A stretch of 6,911 nt of DNA from Sulfuricella sp. (GTDB lineage Bacteria; Pseudomonadota; Gammaproteobacteria; Burkholderiales; Sulfuricellaceae): positions 1 through 6,911 of the forward strand of contig JAIOJM010000055.1 of NCBI GenBank assembly GCA_019911785.1, given 5' to 3'. Below the pieces are notes generated by a model, which saw only the letters and a program-made list of their open reading frames with translations, did not search any database and was not told where the DNA came from. Every line of letters starts with the position of its first letter. The stretch's first letter is position 1. A program made the translations under genes and the position numbers. This document shows, in pieces, positions 6,267 through 6,911 of this stretch.

Positions 6267-6911
6267 CTACTGATATCTGAGCGCCTCGATCGGATCGAGC
6301 CGCGCCGCCTTGCGCGCCGGGTAGAAGCCGAAGAACACGCCCACCGCCATGGCCACGCCGAAAGCGATCAGGGCCGAGCGGCCGGCGATGACGATGGCCG
6401 TGTCGGCCAGCCAGTGGGCGAGCAGGGCGCCGCCGACACCGAAGGCCAGCCCGATCACGCAGCCGATCACCGACATGATGATCGCCTCCAGCAGGAACTG
6501 CGCGAGGATGTCCCGCTCGCATGCGCCCAAGGCCATGCGCGTGCCGATTTCACGGGTCCGCTCGGTCACCGAAACCAGCATGATGTTCATGATGCCGATG
6601 CCCCCGACCAGCAGCGACACGGAGGCAATGGCGCCCAGCATCAGCGACATGACGCGGGTGGTCTCCTCGGCCGAGGCGGCCACTGCCGTCAGGTTGCGGA
6701 TCGAGAAATCGTTCTCCATGCCTTCCCGCAGGCGGTGGCGCTGGCGCAGCAGAGCCGTCATGCTTTCTTCCACCGCCGGCATCAGCTCCGATGACTCCGC
6801 CTTGATGAAAACGGTGTTCAGGGTGCCGACGATCTGGGAGCCGAAGACCTTGCGCTGGGCGGTGGTGATCGGAATGACGACGCTGTCGTCCTGGTCGCGG
6901 CCGTCCAGGCT
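6267..6911 (-). CDS. macB: MacB-family ABC transporter permease, C-terminal part (5' end outside window)
   Basis: The reading frame is open from the window edge for 214 codons to a TAG stop. It is the end of a MacB-type permease, an inner-membrane subunit that works with a MacA-like adaptor and a TolC-like channel to export macrolides, peptides or other envelope substrates. The fragment starts in the periplasmic domain (VVIPITTAQRKVFG, residues 11-24). The FtsX-type permease domain follows: a hydrophobic helix at about 89-113 containing GGIGIMNIMLVSVTERTREIG, whose latter part is the classic MacB cytoplasmic loop, then helices at about 139-165 and 176-196. It ends with FYPARKAARLDPIEALRYQ, a typical MacB terminus. 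The N-terminal ATPase domain is not visible, so some other MacB-like exporter is possible. A hairpin-rich gap of about 215 bases separates it from the next operon, so it is probably functionally unrelated to it. Confidence 0.88.
   Translation of the reverse strand, partial: SLDGRDQDDSVVIPITTAQRKVFGSQIVGTLNTVFIKAESSELMPAVEESMTALLRQRHRLREGMENDFSIRNLTAVAASAEETTRVMSLMLGAIASVSLLVGGIGIMNIMLVSVTERTREIGTRMALGACERDILAQFLLEAIIMSVIGCVIGLAFGVGGALLAHWLADTAIVIAGRSALIAFGVAMAVGVFFGFYPARKAARLDPIEALRYQ

Noticed and set aside
1..6911. CRISPR arrays, tRNA or rRNA genes, insertion sequences
   Set aside because: I saw no repeated spacer pattern, tRNA-like fold, transposase frame or terminal inverted repeats. The window is filled by ordinary envelope genes.

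Overview
The window is GC-rich, and every gene I can support lies on the minus strand, so the biological order runs from high to low coordinates. The envelope proteins (TonB-dependent outer-membrane receptor, TonB/ExbB, MacB-type exporter permease) indicate a Gram-negative bacterium. Base composition, protein style and an FNR/Anr-like site suggest a facultatively anaerobic proteobacterium, probably a betaproteobacterium. That placement is inference; no marker gene is present.

Layout in transcription order: (1) 6911-6267, the C-terminal 214 codons of a MacB-family ABC transporter permease, cut by the window edge. (2) 6266-6052, a 215-base intergenic region with GC-rich hairpins behind macB, a near-consensus FNR/Anr-type palindrome, weak promoter candidates and a strong Shine-Dalgarno. 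(3) 6051-3754, a TonB-dependent outer-membrane receptor. (4) 3729-2743, a secreted His-rich DUF4198-like protein with a C-terminal membrane anchor. (5) 2746-1688, a four-helix membrane polyferredoxin of the NapH/NosR/CcoG type. (6) 1695-1030, a six-helix DsbD/CcdA-like (TauE/SafE-annotated) membrane protein. (7) 999-334, a TonB energy transducer. (8) 321-1, the N-terminal 107 codons of ExbB, cut by the window edge; exbD would be expected next.

Genes 3 to 8 have gaps of 12 to 30 bases or overlaps of a few bases, and look like a single operon. Together they resemble a metal or metal-complex uptake route. The receptor crosses the outer membrane, powered by its own TonB-ExbB. The His-rich protein could hold metal in the periplasm. 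The polyferredoxin and the DsbD-like protein could move electrons across the inner membrane to reduce metal or thiols. The same two inner-membrane protein types occur around cbb3 oxidase assembly genes (CcoG, a copper reductase, and a DsbD_2/TauE-like protein). Copper is therefore a reasonable first guess, but nickel, iron or another metal complex cannot be excluded. No inner-membrane metal permease is visible here, so the pathway is either incomplete in this window or works differently.
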